Of a stretch of DNA of 64,000 nucleotides, positions 31,361-41,616 are shown piece after piece. Below the pieces are notes generated by a model that did no database searches, was not told where the DNA came from, and saw only the letters and a program-made list of their open reading frames with translations. The position numbers were made by a program, and so were the translations under genes. This DNA is from Mesostigma viride (Eukaryota > Streptophyta > Mesostigmatophyceae > Mesostigmatales > Mesostigmataceae), in assembly GCA_009746045.1 (NCBI GenBank), contig RPFO01000002.1, forward strand, positions 1,891,006 through 1,955,005, given 5' to 3'. The first letter of the stretch is position 1; every line of letters begins with the position of its first letter.

Positions 31361-31639
31361 TGTGCGCCATTGTTTTCCAGCCGCCGCCACATGGCGTCTT
31401 TTCCGGCAGTGCTGTTGGTGCCGCGGGCTGTTATAGCTCCTGCCGATCGTTGCACCGTGCTGCGATATATTGTATATTGACCTTCGCACCGTGTGCAGAT
31501 TTTCTCGGACATTTGGAAGCATGGCCTGGCTGACTGATGCAATGAGTGACATGAACTATTGATGGTAGCTGGACTTATGATCACGGGACGCAGTCACGTG
31601 TCTATTAATTAATTAATTTATTTATTTATGGTAGCTCAA

Positions 31640-32770
31640 TTGAGGGTGACTCCTCGTGTTCCATGGGGTATTTATTTCCATCGAGGGTGATTCCTCGTGG
31701 AGGGAGAGTGATTGCAGCAGTGGCTGGTGCTTACGACTGGACACTCGTGGCCTCAAGGAACAACTGCCCTGCGCCCCTGATGGATCACGCGAGGTTGTTT
31801 TTAGCTAAACCGTCTAGGCATCGACGAACGTCAGCCAGCCAGAATTTTTAATGTCCACGGCTACACATGCATATCCACCTCAATTCATTTCCATCATCCT
31901 AAATGACTCGACAAGCGCGGATAAGATAACAGCAGGCTCGAGCTACCATGGTGCGGATTCTTCCAAATTTCTGGCATGCACTGGTTGTCTCTTCAAGATA
32001 CCATCCAAGATGTAATTTCCTTCAATGCTGCTTTTGAAGCTGATTGCACGGGCAAAAAACCCTTATTGCGACACCAAAAGGGCACGGTTACAGCCATGCT
32101 CATGTTGCGCCCGCTTGCTGCTCCCTCGTAAAGCAATCCTATGTGGTTTGACCCACATGCATGGAAGATTTGCTCTAAATAAGACATCTGACACCAAGCA
32201 AATCCTCAACTACCAGCAAATCGCTGGGAGAGGACTGACACCTTGCGATCCATTTTAACTCAAGAGTGTTTCTGGGATGCCCCAACGGTGCTGGGCAACT
32301 CAATAAGATTGCCCAGTACGGGTCTACTTGGAGATTACCCCCGCTGCGACCAGGCCCCAATAAACGGCTAAGAATGCGACCCACGCGCCCAGAATAACCA
32401 AGCCCTGCATCAAGACAAGGAGGCAGACCATACGCAATATGGTTTATGTAACAATAAGATCTATGTAGCAATATGGTTTATGTAAGGAAAGGCTTCAGGG
32501 GCGAGTGGCGGGCGGGCAGGCGGTGGGCAGACAGCATGGGTGGGACTTGCCCTTCCTCTCCCCTCCCCCCCTCCCCCCCCGCCCCCCGGGAAAGCATCTC
32601 TTTGTGTTCACAGCTTGCAACTATTGGTGAGAAGCCCTTTATGTGGGAACAACATAGTGCCAGTACGATTTTTGCGCAACTGCCAGACTGCATGCATGAG
32701 CACCTGCAGCCGCAACCATCAACCAGAGCATTTTTTGCTAGGAGGCTACCCAAGAGCTCCTGCCAAGCGT
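31640..32770. other. No gene seen; one family D copy
   Basis: A family D copy lies at about 31918-32002 (+). The remainder shows no conserved coding segment; a C-rich run occurs at about 32550-32590. Confidence 0.4.
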
Positions 32771-32819
32771 GGGTTCCTGTGATGTACCAACGAACACTGG
32801 CACACCCATTCTGCTAGGA

Positions 32820-33233
32820 ACGAACACAGGCAAGCGCTGCGCAGATCATGTGCGCGAACCAGCTGGCTTGGATACTGGTGAGTGTCGTGGTGTATGCGAC
32901 TGCATCAAGAACTCCATGTACCTCAAGCAGTTTCTGCGTTGGTTGGGTGGGTGGTTGAATGTGCATCTGGAACTGACCGCCACTATTCACACGGACAGCC
33001 AGCCGCTGGTGAGCTTCATTCTAAATGCGGTGTCTCGGACGCTCGACCTTGATTTCCTCCTGTTGAAGGAGCTGTCCTACGCTGTGAGCGTGCTTCACAT
33101 GCCTGGGAAGCTCAACCCCGCTGACGCTGTGACCAAGCTGTTCTCGGCAGCGCGTGAGCAGAACAGGATTCTGCGGATGGTCATGACTGGCACTCTGGGC
33201 AACTTGAGGGGACTGCTAAACGGCACAGTGTGA
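32820..33233 (+). pseudogene. Ty1/copia-type RNase H remnant
   Basis: The open frame reads LTATIHTDSQPLVSFI (Asp-Ser block of retroviral-type RNase H), then LKELSYAVSVLHMPGKLNPADAVTKLF, matching the copia signature 'h.pg..NpAD.lTK'. It ends with a stop at 33233. Upstream integrase and RT were not found, so this is a 3' fragment. Confidence 0.75.
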
Positions 33234-34651
33234 CCCCGTGGCAGAATCTCTCAACAGTTGACGTTTGGGACCTAAATGTTTGGTGGGCTGCCGTGTTGGT
33301 CTGCGCGACTGCACGGGTATTTTTTCCGAAGTAATGGTCGTGATCGTTGGTTGGTTGGTAGTTGGTCGCTGGTTTATTGTTCCGAGGGTGGCGTTGAGTT
33401 GATCAGGGAGGCACCGCGGGTCCTGTCACTACTGCTTGGCGGTCTAGGCTGACAAAAGCCGGCCAACACGACCATCATTGGACCACAAACGCATGAGCCG
33501 TCACCACCGAAAATAGCATCATCGAGCCTCCGACTATGTAGGCCCTCGCCGACGGTCAACTTCGACGAACGCAAGAAATAAAGTCAAACAGCGCATCGTG
33601 CAATCCCGGCCATTGAACACTCCAATTTACCCAGTCCCCCAAACATCGGCGCACCGATTTCCGTACCAATAAGTGACTGCGAGATTGATTGCAATATCAC
33701 AACACCAGCCCATTTTCTTTCCGAGCAGTCACGCATACATCTCAACCCTATGCCCTCTTACTCAAGAGCTGCCAGCAAACACTTCCCATACTGCACAACA
33801 TCACCCAGAGCATGATACACATGATCTCTCCCCCTTCCTTGGCGCCCATTCATGCCCTTGTTGAGCTGTCAGTGTCTACGGCAAGGCCTGTAAGCAAGCG
33901 AGAAAACAAAACTGGTCTACGGCAAGGCCTGTAAGCAAGCGAGAATACAAAACTGATCTACGGCAAGGCCTGTAAGCAAGCGAGAATACAAAACTGATCT
34001 ACGGCAAGGCCTGTAAGCAAGCGAGAATACAAAACTGATCTACGGCAAGGCCTGTAAGCAAGCGAGAATACAAAACGGATCTACGGCAAGGCCTGTAAGC
34101 AAGCGAGAATACAAAACTGATCTACGGCAAGGCCTGTAAGCAAGCGAGAATACAAAACGGATCTACGGCAAGGCAAGCGAGAATACAAAACGGATCTACG
34201 GCAAGGCCTGTAAGCAAGCGAGAATACAAAACTGATCTACGGCAAGGCCTGTAAGCAAGCGAGAATACAAAACTGGTCTACGGCAAGGCCTGTAAGCAAG
34301 CGAGAATACAAAACTGATCTACGGCAAGGCCTGTCAGCAAGCGAGAATACAAAACTGATCTACGGCAAGGCCTGTAAGCAAGCGAGAATACAAAACGGAT
34401 CATTGCGATCACCCTCGAGCCACATCAACTCCCCACAACATCACAAGCCCCACAACCACCTCAGTCCTCCACCAAGGACACATCCCCACCAGGTTATGGG
34501 GTGACCCAACCGTACCGGGCCCCCCTTTGCAGTAAAGGGCTCGCTAAGGGATCCTACCCAGCCCACCAAACAGATAGGTCCCAAACGTCAACTGCTTGAG
34601 AGATTCTGCCGCGGGGTCACACTGTGCCGTTTAGTAGTCCCCTCAAGCTGC
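33199..34651. repeat. Inverted pair of copia 3' ends flanking a minisatellite
   Basis: 33199-33290 (end of the RNase H frame and following sequence) recurs inverted at 34559-34651 with a few differences. The two arms point at each other across about 1.27 kb. The inverted copy carries no longer coding part. Confidence 0.8.
33874..34400. repeat. 41-bp minisatellite, about 13 copies
   Basis: Units of CTACGGCAAGGCCTGTAAGC plus AAGCGAGAATACAAAACTG. One unit near 34165 lacks 8 bp (CCTGTAAG). Confidence 0.95.
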
Positions 34652-34837
34652 CTACCTGGCTATTCAAAGTCACATATGCCATACCTGGACAACTTTGAAA
34701 ATAGCACAATTACCATGTATGGTTTGTCGTCACCTGTTTAGGGTTAAGGGTTTAGGTCGAATACTTGACCGAATTTCAATACAGAAACCACAACCAACGG
34801 TGGCCGCTGTTCCTATAAGGAACGCAGGCTACCGGCT

Positions 34838-34963
34838 AAACCTTATTATGTTATTCTGCTAGTAGCATTATCTACACCATATTTGACCTATCCACACCAA
34901 ACCTTATTATGTTATTCTGCTAGCAGGATTATCTACACCATATTTGACCTATCCACACCATGC
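34838..34963. repeat. 63-bp tandem duplication at the 3' end of the TPR gene
   Basis: The block ACCTTATTATGTTATTCTGC through GACCTATCCACACCA occurs twice in a row. The second copy reaches into the last coding bases of the TPR gene (stop at 34949-34951 on the minus strand), so the duplication includes the stop-codon region. Confidence 0.85.
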
Positions 34964-37900
34964 TGGGCCACTCACGATCTTCCGCGCCAAGAAGGTCGGG
35001 TCCACCTCGCGCAGCAGCTGCTCGTACTGGGGACTCCTGCGGAACGCGGCCATGTCAGGGTCCGATTTGGCCACGCTGCGACCAGGCGCCGCCAAGGGGC
35101 GCCCAGGCGGGGGGGGGGGGGGGGGATGGGGGATGACACAGCACCAGGCAGCCACACGATGGATGTCAGACGTAGTTCACTGACGACAACTGAAATTTGG
35201 AGGCAGCCACGTATGCACACAAACACGGCACAAACATGCACACACTGAGATGATGGGGGAGGCAACAGATCCCAACATTTCTGCAAGATTTTATGGTACA
35301 GCATAAGAACTGGCATCTCATAATGCAGGTTGCTATCCATTCTATTGCATGCTTACGCATGCTAACGGGTGTGTATACGGGTTGAAGGCTCCTTTACTCT
35401 GCATCGGCACCCACGGGACACAGGCACGTGATGATACATTATTTAAGTAACGGATGCGGACAAGTGACAAGTTGATGAGCCGCTCATGGCATGCGAAGCA
35501 TGAGCCGAAAGTCCAGTGTTTACACCTCCAAGCTTTTCCATCCAGAGACTGTGCAGGTCGGTATGGGTAAGATGCCTGGCATTGCGACAGCTGGCTAGTT
35601 CAGTACAGAACTGGCCAAGGTGGCAGACGCGCTTTTGCCAGCAGCGAGGTGCCATTACATGTATCCCAAGAGGGAGGCGCGTACCAGATGCCCAGAAACC
35701 AGGTGTCCCAAACCATGCGGTGACCCCTCCCCTCGTTGGCTTACCTGATGTTTAGGTCGGCTGTCTTCACGGCCTCCATTAGGCTGGCAGATGCGGCGTT
35801 GAAGTTGCCATTTGCCACGTGGCAGCACGCGATGTTGTACAGTGCCGCCCGCCTCTCACCCGTGTTGGGACCCTGCAAACGTTTGCCCCGCAATCGCCAT
35901 CACAGGGTGCACACAAGAGCTGCCGTGTAACTTGGCTGCATTCTTATAGTCTGTCACTCAAAGAACAGACCAGGAGGGATACTGCGCAGTACAAAGCTAG
36001 GCCAACAGGCAGCTTGTTTTTGCAACCAACAGAGGGGAGCTTTTGCCTATCAACGCATGGTCACACGCCGTCTTGAAACCATTCGCTGCTTCCTTTCGAT
36101 GAGTTGGATCTATGTATTTGCCCATGCCCACTGGGTATCGGTACCAATCGCACAAGGGGAACACTCGATCCGACGTCCAGGGGAAAAGTGTCTCAGGTTT
36201 CAGCCACCAAGGCGTGGCACTTTGCACCGGATACCCTGACGGCTGGCTGGCAAAGGATAGCGCGGCAAACATGGCCCATCCATTCCCCATGAAGGTGTCC
36301 ATTCCCCATGTACGTGTCCATTCCCCATGTACGTGTCCATTCCCCATGTACGTGTCCATTCCCCATGTACGTGTCCATTCCCCATGTACGTGTCCATTCC
36401 CCATGAAGGTGTCCATTCCCCATGTAGGTGTCCATTCCCCATGTACGTGTCCATTCCCCATGTACGTGTCCATTCCCCATGTACGTGTCCATTCCCCATG
36501 TACGTGTCCATTCCCCGTGTACGTGTCCATTCCCCATGTACGTGTCCATTCCCCATGTACGTGTCCATTCCCCATGAAGGTGTCCATTCCCCATGGAGGG
36601 GTCCATTCCCCATGTACGTGTCCATTCCCCATGAAGGTGTCCATTCCCCATGTACGTGTCCATTCCCCATGTACGTGTCCATTCCCCATGAAGGTGTCCA
36701 TTCCCCATGGAGGGGTCCATTCCCCATGTACGTGTCCATTCCCCATGTACGTGTCCATTCCCCATGTACGTGTCCATTCCCCGTGTACGTGTCCATTCCC
36801 CATGTACGTGTCCATTCCCCATGTACGTGTCCATTCCCCATGTACGTGTCCGTTCCCCATGTATGTGTCCATTCCCCATGAAGGTGTCCATTCCCCATGG
36901 AGGGGTCCATTCCCCATGTACGTGTCCATTCCCCATGAAGGTGTCCATTCCCCATGTAGGTGTCCATTCCCCATGAAGGTGTCCATTCCCCATGTACGTG
37001 TCCATTCCCCATGTACGTGTCCATTCCCCATGTACGTGTCCATTCCCCATGAAGGTGTCCATTCCCCATGTAGGTGTCCATTCCCCATGTACGTGTCCAT
37101 TCCCCATGTACGTGTCCATTCCCCATGTACGTGTCCGTTCCCCATGTATGTGTCCATTCCCCATGAAGGTGTCCATTCCCCATGGAGGGGTCCATTCCCC
37201 ATGTACGTGTCCATTCCCCATGAAGGTGTCCATTCCCCATGTAGGTGTCCATTCCCCATGAAGGTGTCCATTCCCCATGTACGTGTCCATTCCCCATGTA
37301 CGTGTCCATTCCCCATGTACGTGTCCATTCCCCATGAAGGTGTCCATTCCCCATGTAGGTGTCCATTCCCCATGTACGTGTCCATTCCCCATGTACGTGT
37401 CCATTCCCCATGTACGTGTCCATTCCCCATGTAGGTGTCCATTCCCCATGAAGGTGTCCATTCCCCATGTACGTGTCCATTCCCCATGGAGGGGTCCATT
37501 CCCCATGTACGTGTCCATTCCCCATGAAGGTGTCCATTCCCCATGTACGTGTCCATTCCCCATGTACGTGTCCATTCCCCATGTACGTGTCCATTCCCCA
37601 TGTACGTGTCCATTCCCCATGAAGGTGTCCATTCCCCATGTACGTGTCCATTCCCCATGTACGTGTCCATTCCCAATGTACGTGTCCATTCCCCATGTGT
37701 GGCCCTACGGTAATAGGGCCGGGCCACGCACCATGGCAAGCGCTGCGTTGAACCGCTCCATGGCACCCTGGCTGTCCCCTCCCTTGAGCTTGGCGATGCC
37801 CTGCGCGATGGCGGCACTGTCCACGGACCAGGGCACAGAGCACAGGCACAACAGAGGAGAAGGAGACGATGAGAAACAAGTTACGCGATCACGCGGGCGC

Positions 37901-39963
37901 TAGTGCACAACAAGGGGTCACGTGATAAGCACGTGGGTGGGCTGTCAGATCCAAGTGGGGGGTTCAACCGGGCATGTGAGGTCAAGACCCCTGGGGACAC
38001 GTGGGGTGGGGTGAGGTGGCAGGGGAGGAGGGGATGGTGAGGGGCACGGCGGGACAGGGCTGGACGATGACTACAGATCACGTAGACAAGATGGTGATAA
38101 GGGCGGCCGTCGGATGAAGCGCTTCCCTGAATCGTGCGCAAGCCAGGGAAACCCAACCGCTGGCCATGCGCTCGCTGGGACTGCCCAAGATGTCTTGCAA
38201 AAGACATCTGGTGGCAACGGGCTGGAGGCGATGCAAGTGCTGGCGATGGAGCAGGGCTTACTCACTCGGCAGTGTCCGGGGCCTCATCCTCATCCGCACC
38301 CTGAAGAAGTCCACCCAGACACACGCCCATGCAGGAACGAGACAGCGGAACCGTCGGGTGGCAAGTTAAATCATCCATGCCACGCTGTGGGGGAAACTCG
38401 TGCACCCTCGTATGCGCGGTGAGGCCTGGCATCAAGGTAGAGGTGCGGTGGGGCACAGCTGGTTGCTTCAGACAAGGACCCCCTGACGCAAACGAAGGGG
38501 GCAGCAGCACCATGGCGCACTGGTGCATGCCACCTGGCAACAGAACGGAGCGAGCACCAAGCTGAGTGCGTCTCCTGTCGCCCACATCCTGTGTCGTACT
38601 AGAACTGTGTAGTACATGCAACGCCAATGGTTTTATGTGTGCAGGTACTCGCTATGGTACCCTCGCAGCGGATGCATGAGTGGCTGCATGCAAGCAACGG
38701 TGGAAGGACAGGGTGCACCAACTCTCGGTGGCATCCACAGGGAGACATCGGGCAGACAGACAACCTGCCAACAAGCGAGAAAACTCACACGCCGACGCAT
38801 CTTCTGCAAATCTCGCCGCTGTTTCCAGGGAACCAAAAGGCAACTGATAAACAGAGGCATTGGCAGGAGGGACGTGCCCCACTTCAAGCCGCGCTCTCAG
38901 ATTCGTTCCCTAACCATCTGAACCCTAAACCCTAGACAAAAACAGCGGGGTACTGACGTGGTAGTATAACGTAGTATAGCGGGTTACTGATATAGTGGCA
39001 TAATGATTGCCACGGTGGGCACTTGGCTTAATAAACAGCAACAGCCATTCATGGCAGGGACAACCAAGTCATGAGATGCATGGCTAAGCAGGCGGGGCAT
39101 ACCTTGCCTACCGCAGCAGCTGCCTTGCCGCTGATGTCATCAAGACCAGCCAGCCGGTCGAAAGGGAGTTTACGAAGCCTCTGTGGATGTCAGCAAGTTC
39201 GAGGGGGGGGCAGAGAGTTACACTTATAAGCCCCGCAGCCCTGCTTGCAGGCGGAGCTACATCATGACATACTCCCATAACTGGGCTGAACAGCGGATTT
39301 TGCAACCTACATGGGTATGATCATAAACAGTCATGGCAGCCATCCAATGGCGCTAACAAAATGGACATCAGCTTTCCTGAACCCATGCTTGTACTGGTTC
39401 TGATAACACTGGACGTCACATTCCTTCTGCCTGACGCAGTTCACTTTCATAGCAGCGTAGCAGGCACAAGGTCTCAGGGTGCATTTAAGGGTCAAATATA
39501 GAAAAAGGCTGTTATGGATCTATACAGTGATGGAATTTTAGGTCAAATGCCCTGACACAACTGGAGGCAAATAGGTACGTTACCAGCCAGCCTCGAATGT
39601 CTGCATTACCGTATAACGAACACTGAACGAATTTTCCGAGGTAACGTCGAGCTAGTATTGTCGCGAAATACCCATATCCATGAGAATGAAAAGCGAACGG
39701 CAATGGCGTCTGTATTACACCTTGATGTTTGCCATCAGCATTTCCTCCGACACGTCCCCATCGTCAGCAGAAATGGACGAAGGCGTCTCGGCGTTCGAAC
39801 CAACGGCGCGCAGCGGCCTCCAGCCTTGGCTCAACGTTCGCCCTTTGCTCTGATGTTGCTGGGATAGGCTAGCCTGGCCAGCATTTTTGTCCTGCCTAAC
39901 TAGGCAGCGTCGAGAATGTAGATAGATGCTGCTGTACTGGGCGGATAAAGTCGAGGCCGCCAT
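34949..39963 (-). CDS. Plastid-targeted tetratricopeptide-repeat protein (6 exons, 231 aa)
   Basis: Exons (complement): 39963-39721, 39180-39103, 38300-38266, 37816-37732, 35872-35745, 35075-34949. All are GT-AG and the phases close to 231 codons plus stop. Exon 1 begins MAASTLSAQYSSIYLHSRR, basic and Ser/Ala-rich with no acidic residue until about residue 25, a probable chloroplast transit peptide. Then comes an acidic linker, then KRLRKLPFDRLAGLDD. Two TPR-like helical pairs follow: AIAQGIAKLKGGDSQGAMER (about 120-139) and AALYNIACCHVANGNFNAAS (about 154-173). The end resembles plastid TPR proteins of the green lineage (VAKSDPDMAAFRRSPQYEQLL). TPR proteins act as assembly or scaffold factors; the partner here is unknown. 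Intron 4 carries the 1.4-kb 19-bp minisatellite, whose long open frames are not genes. Divergent from LIP2. Confidence 0.82.
36279..37698. repeat. 19-bp minisatellite, about 75 copies, with 285-bp higher-order units
   Basis: Unit TCCATTCCCCATGTACGTG with four main variants at the ATGTACGTG end (TACGTG, AAGGTG, TAGGTG, GAGGGG). Since 19 is not a multiple of 3 and the unit rarely makes a stop, all frames stay open for hundreds of codons on both strands; these are artefacts. A block of 15 units (285 bp) is repeated: variant order at 36824-36976 equals that at 37109-37261. Sits in TPR intron 4 and ends about 35 bp before exon 4. Confidence 0.95.
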
Positions 39964-41616
39964 GAGAACCTCTGGGTTGCCCTGAAGTATAATTTATTAT
40001 GAAAACAACGTTTTAAGTTTCTTGATGTCCTTTTTGCATAGGTATTGCGACCTATGCCAAAATGAAATTCCGATCGTCTGTTGCAGGCGCCAGGCTCCGC
40101 AGGAGTCGTCCAAATAATGCTGCACTGTCAGGGCACCGTCGTCAAATTGCTGCTATGATAAATCTCGGCTGATTCCCGGCTGACAGAAAGAAGGAATTTG
40201 ACAGTGCTCAAAGTCACAGGTGCGCACACTGCACAGCGAATTTCTTCTTCACTTAACTCACCAGTCACCACTCACCAGTCACTCACATGATCCACAATGT
40301 GGCCCCCTACCTTCTGCTGTCAGCCGTGCAACCGTATTCAAGCCTACGCCGCGCCGCGCGACATTGTAAAATATTGAGCGTAAAATAATTGCCAAAGATA
40401 CAGTACGGCAGTCAGAATTTATTTACACACCCACCAATTTCGATCTGGAGCTGACACGTGTGACGTCTCTCACCATAGCCACCATCGACGCTCAGTGTAA
40501 AATTCCAGAAAGACGGGAGAGATAAACCGGAAATTTGCTGGAGTAGGCAACTCTGTCTGCATGACTTATGGCTGCCACTGGCAAGCGGGATATTAAAGGA
40601 GGCAAGCTAACTTCCGGTTTTGACGAGCTTGAGGATCCGGCGCTTCCTGTAAACGATATCATGGTAACTTCTCGTATTTTTCTCCCTGAGGCCTTTGTTG
40701 GGGAACCTGAATTGTGGCGCTAACGCCAACTTCTCGTTACATCTACCTAAGCTGCATGATATGCGTGCGGAGGAGCTTCTACTAACAGGGCATATATATC
40801 GACAATGAACGCGGAAATAGATTCAAATGCTGGTAACAAATCGTGTTCACGCCCGGAAGCGGCATTAAGGTCACATTTTCACGCGGATAGCTCACCAGGA
40901 TCAACAATTCCATATGGACAGACGGAAATTTTTTGATGGCCCGGAGGTATAGCCACCTAACGTGGCATCAGGCTGCTCTCTGCAATTTTTCCTGTTCACC
41001 CTCACTCGGCTTTCTCCTTCTCCCTTCCTCCCCAACCTCCACACAAGCCGGGATCCACGTTTTACGTGCCTTTTTTGCCGAATAGCCTGCACGTTAACGC
41101 GGCGCTGGGTCCAACAGCATGTTAACAAGGGGCCAAAACCGCGTATTGTACATCCTGGCGTGTGGTGTCCCTGCAGCGCTTACCTCGACTCTGTCTCTGT
41201 GTTCCTCTGAACTTATTGCGACTGTAGTACTTATTTTGCTCCTCCTTGCACCTGGGCACCTGGACATGCCCACCTCAGGCTGCGTTCGTGAAAGCTGCCA
41301 GGCAACGGGCCGAGGTGGACAAGGCGGCGACACCCGAGTGCCCCGGTCAACAAAAGGGTCAAGACTGCCCTGCTCGCGACCCCCCCAGCGTGGCGGGTGC
41401 CCAATAGCTCTACCATCGGCGGAAGTCTGTACTTGAGTGACCGTAGGGCTTAGCTAGGCGCGCCCCTGGCTAGACACACAGTTTCCCCTCCCAGGCGGCA
41501 TAAGCACGGACCCGGCCTCCTGCTTGGTGCATGGTGGCCACGCCTTGGCACGGAAACACTTCATGAGCACGGCCATAGGCGCCTAGCCCATTTCTAGGTG
41601 AGGAACAAAGCCTGGC
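39964..41616. promoter_or_regulatory. Divergent promoter region between the TPR gene and LIP2
   Basis: 1.65 kb between the two start codons. A compact ACGTG/TGACGTC cluster (GACACGTGTGACGTC) lies at about 40453-40467; ACGT-core motifs of this type bind bZIP factors in plants and algae. ATs and short imperfect repeats otherwise. It also contains a possible exon at 40568 (separate entry). Confidence 0.35.
40568..40663 (+). other. Possible N-terminal exon of an unrecognised gene
   Basis: ATG at 40568 opens 32 codons (MAATGKRDIKGGKLTSGFDE...) with coding-like composition and ends at GTAACT, a usable donor. I found no convincing downstream exon before LIP2. It could be a 5' exon of LIP2 itself (alternative start) or chance. 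Confidence 0.25.

Noticed and set aside
35997-37817. Open frames of 440-606 codons on both strands (His/Trp/Thr/Met/Gly or Pro/Cys/His rich)
   Set aside because: Generated by a 19-bp minisatellite that lacks stops in most frames; the block lies inside intron 4 of a well supported minus-strand gene.
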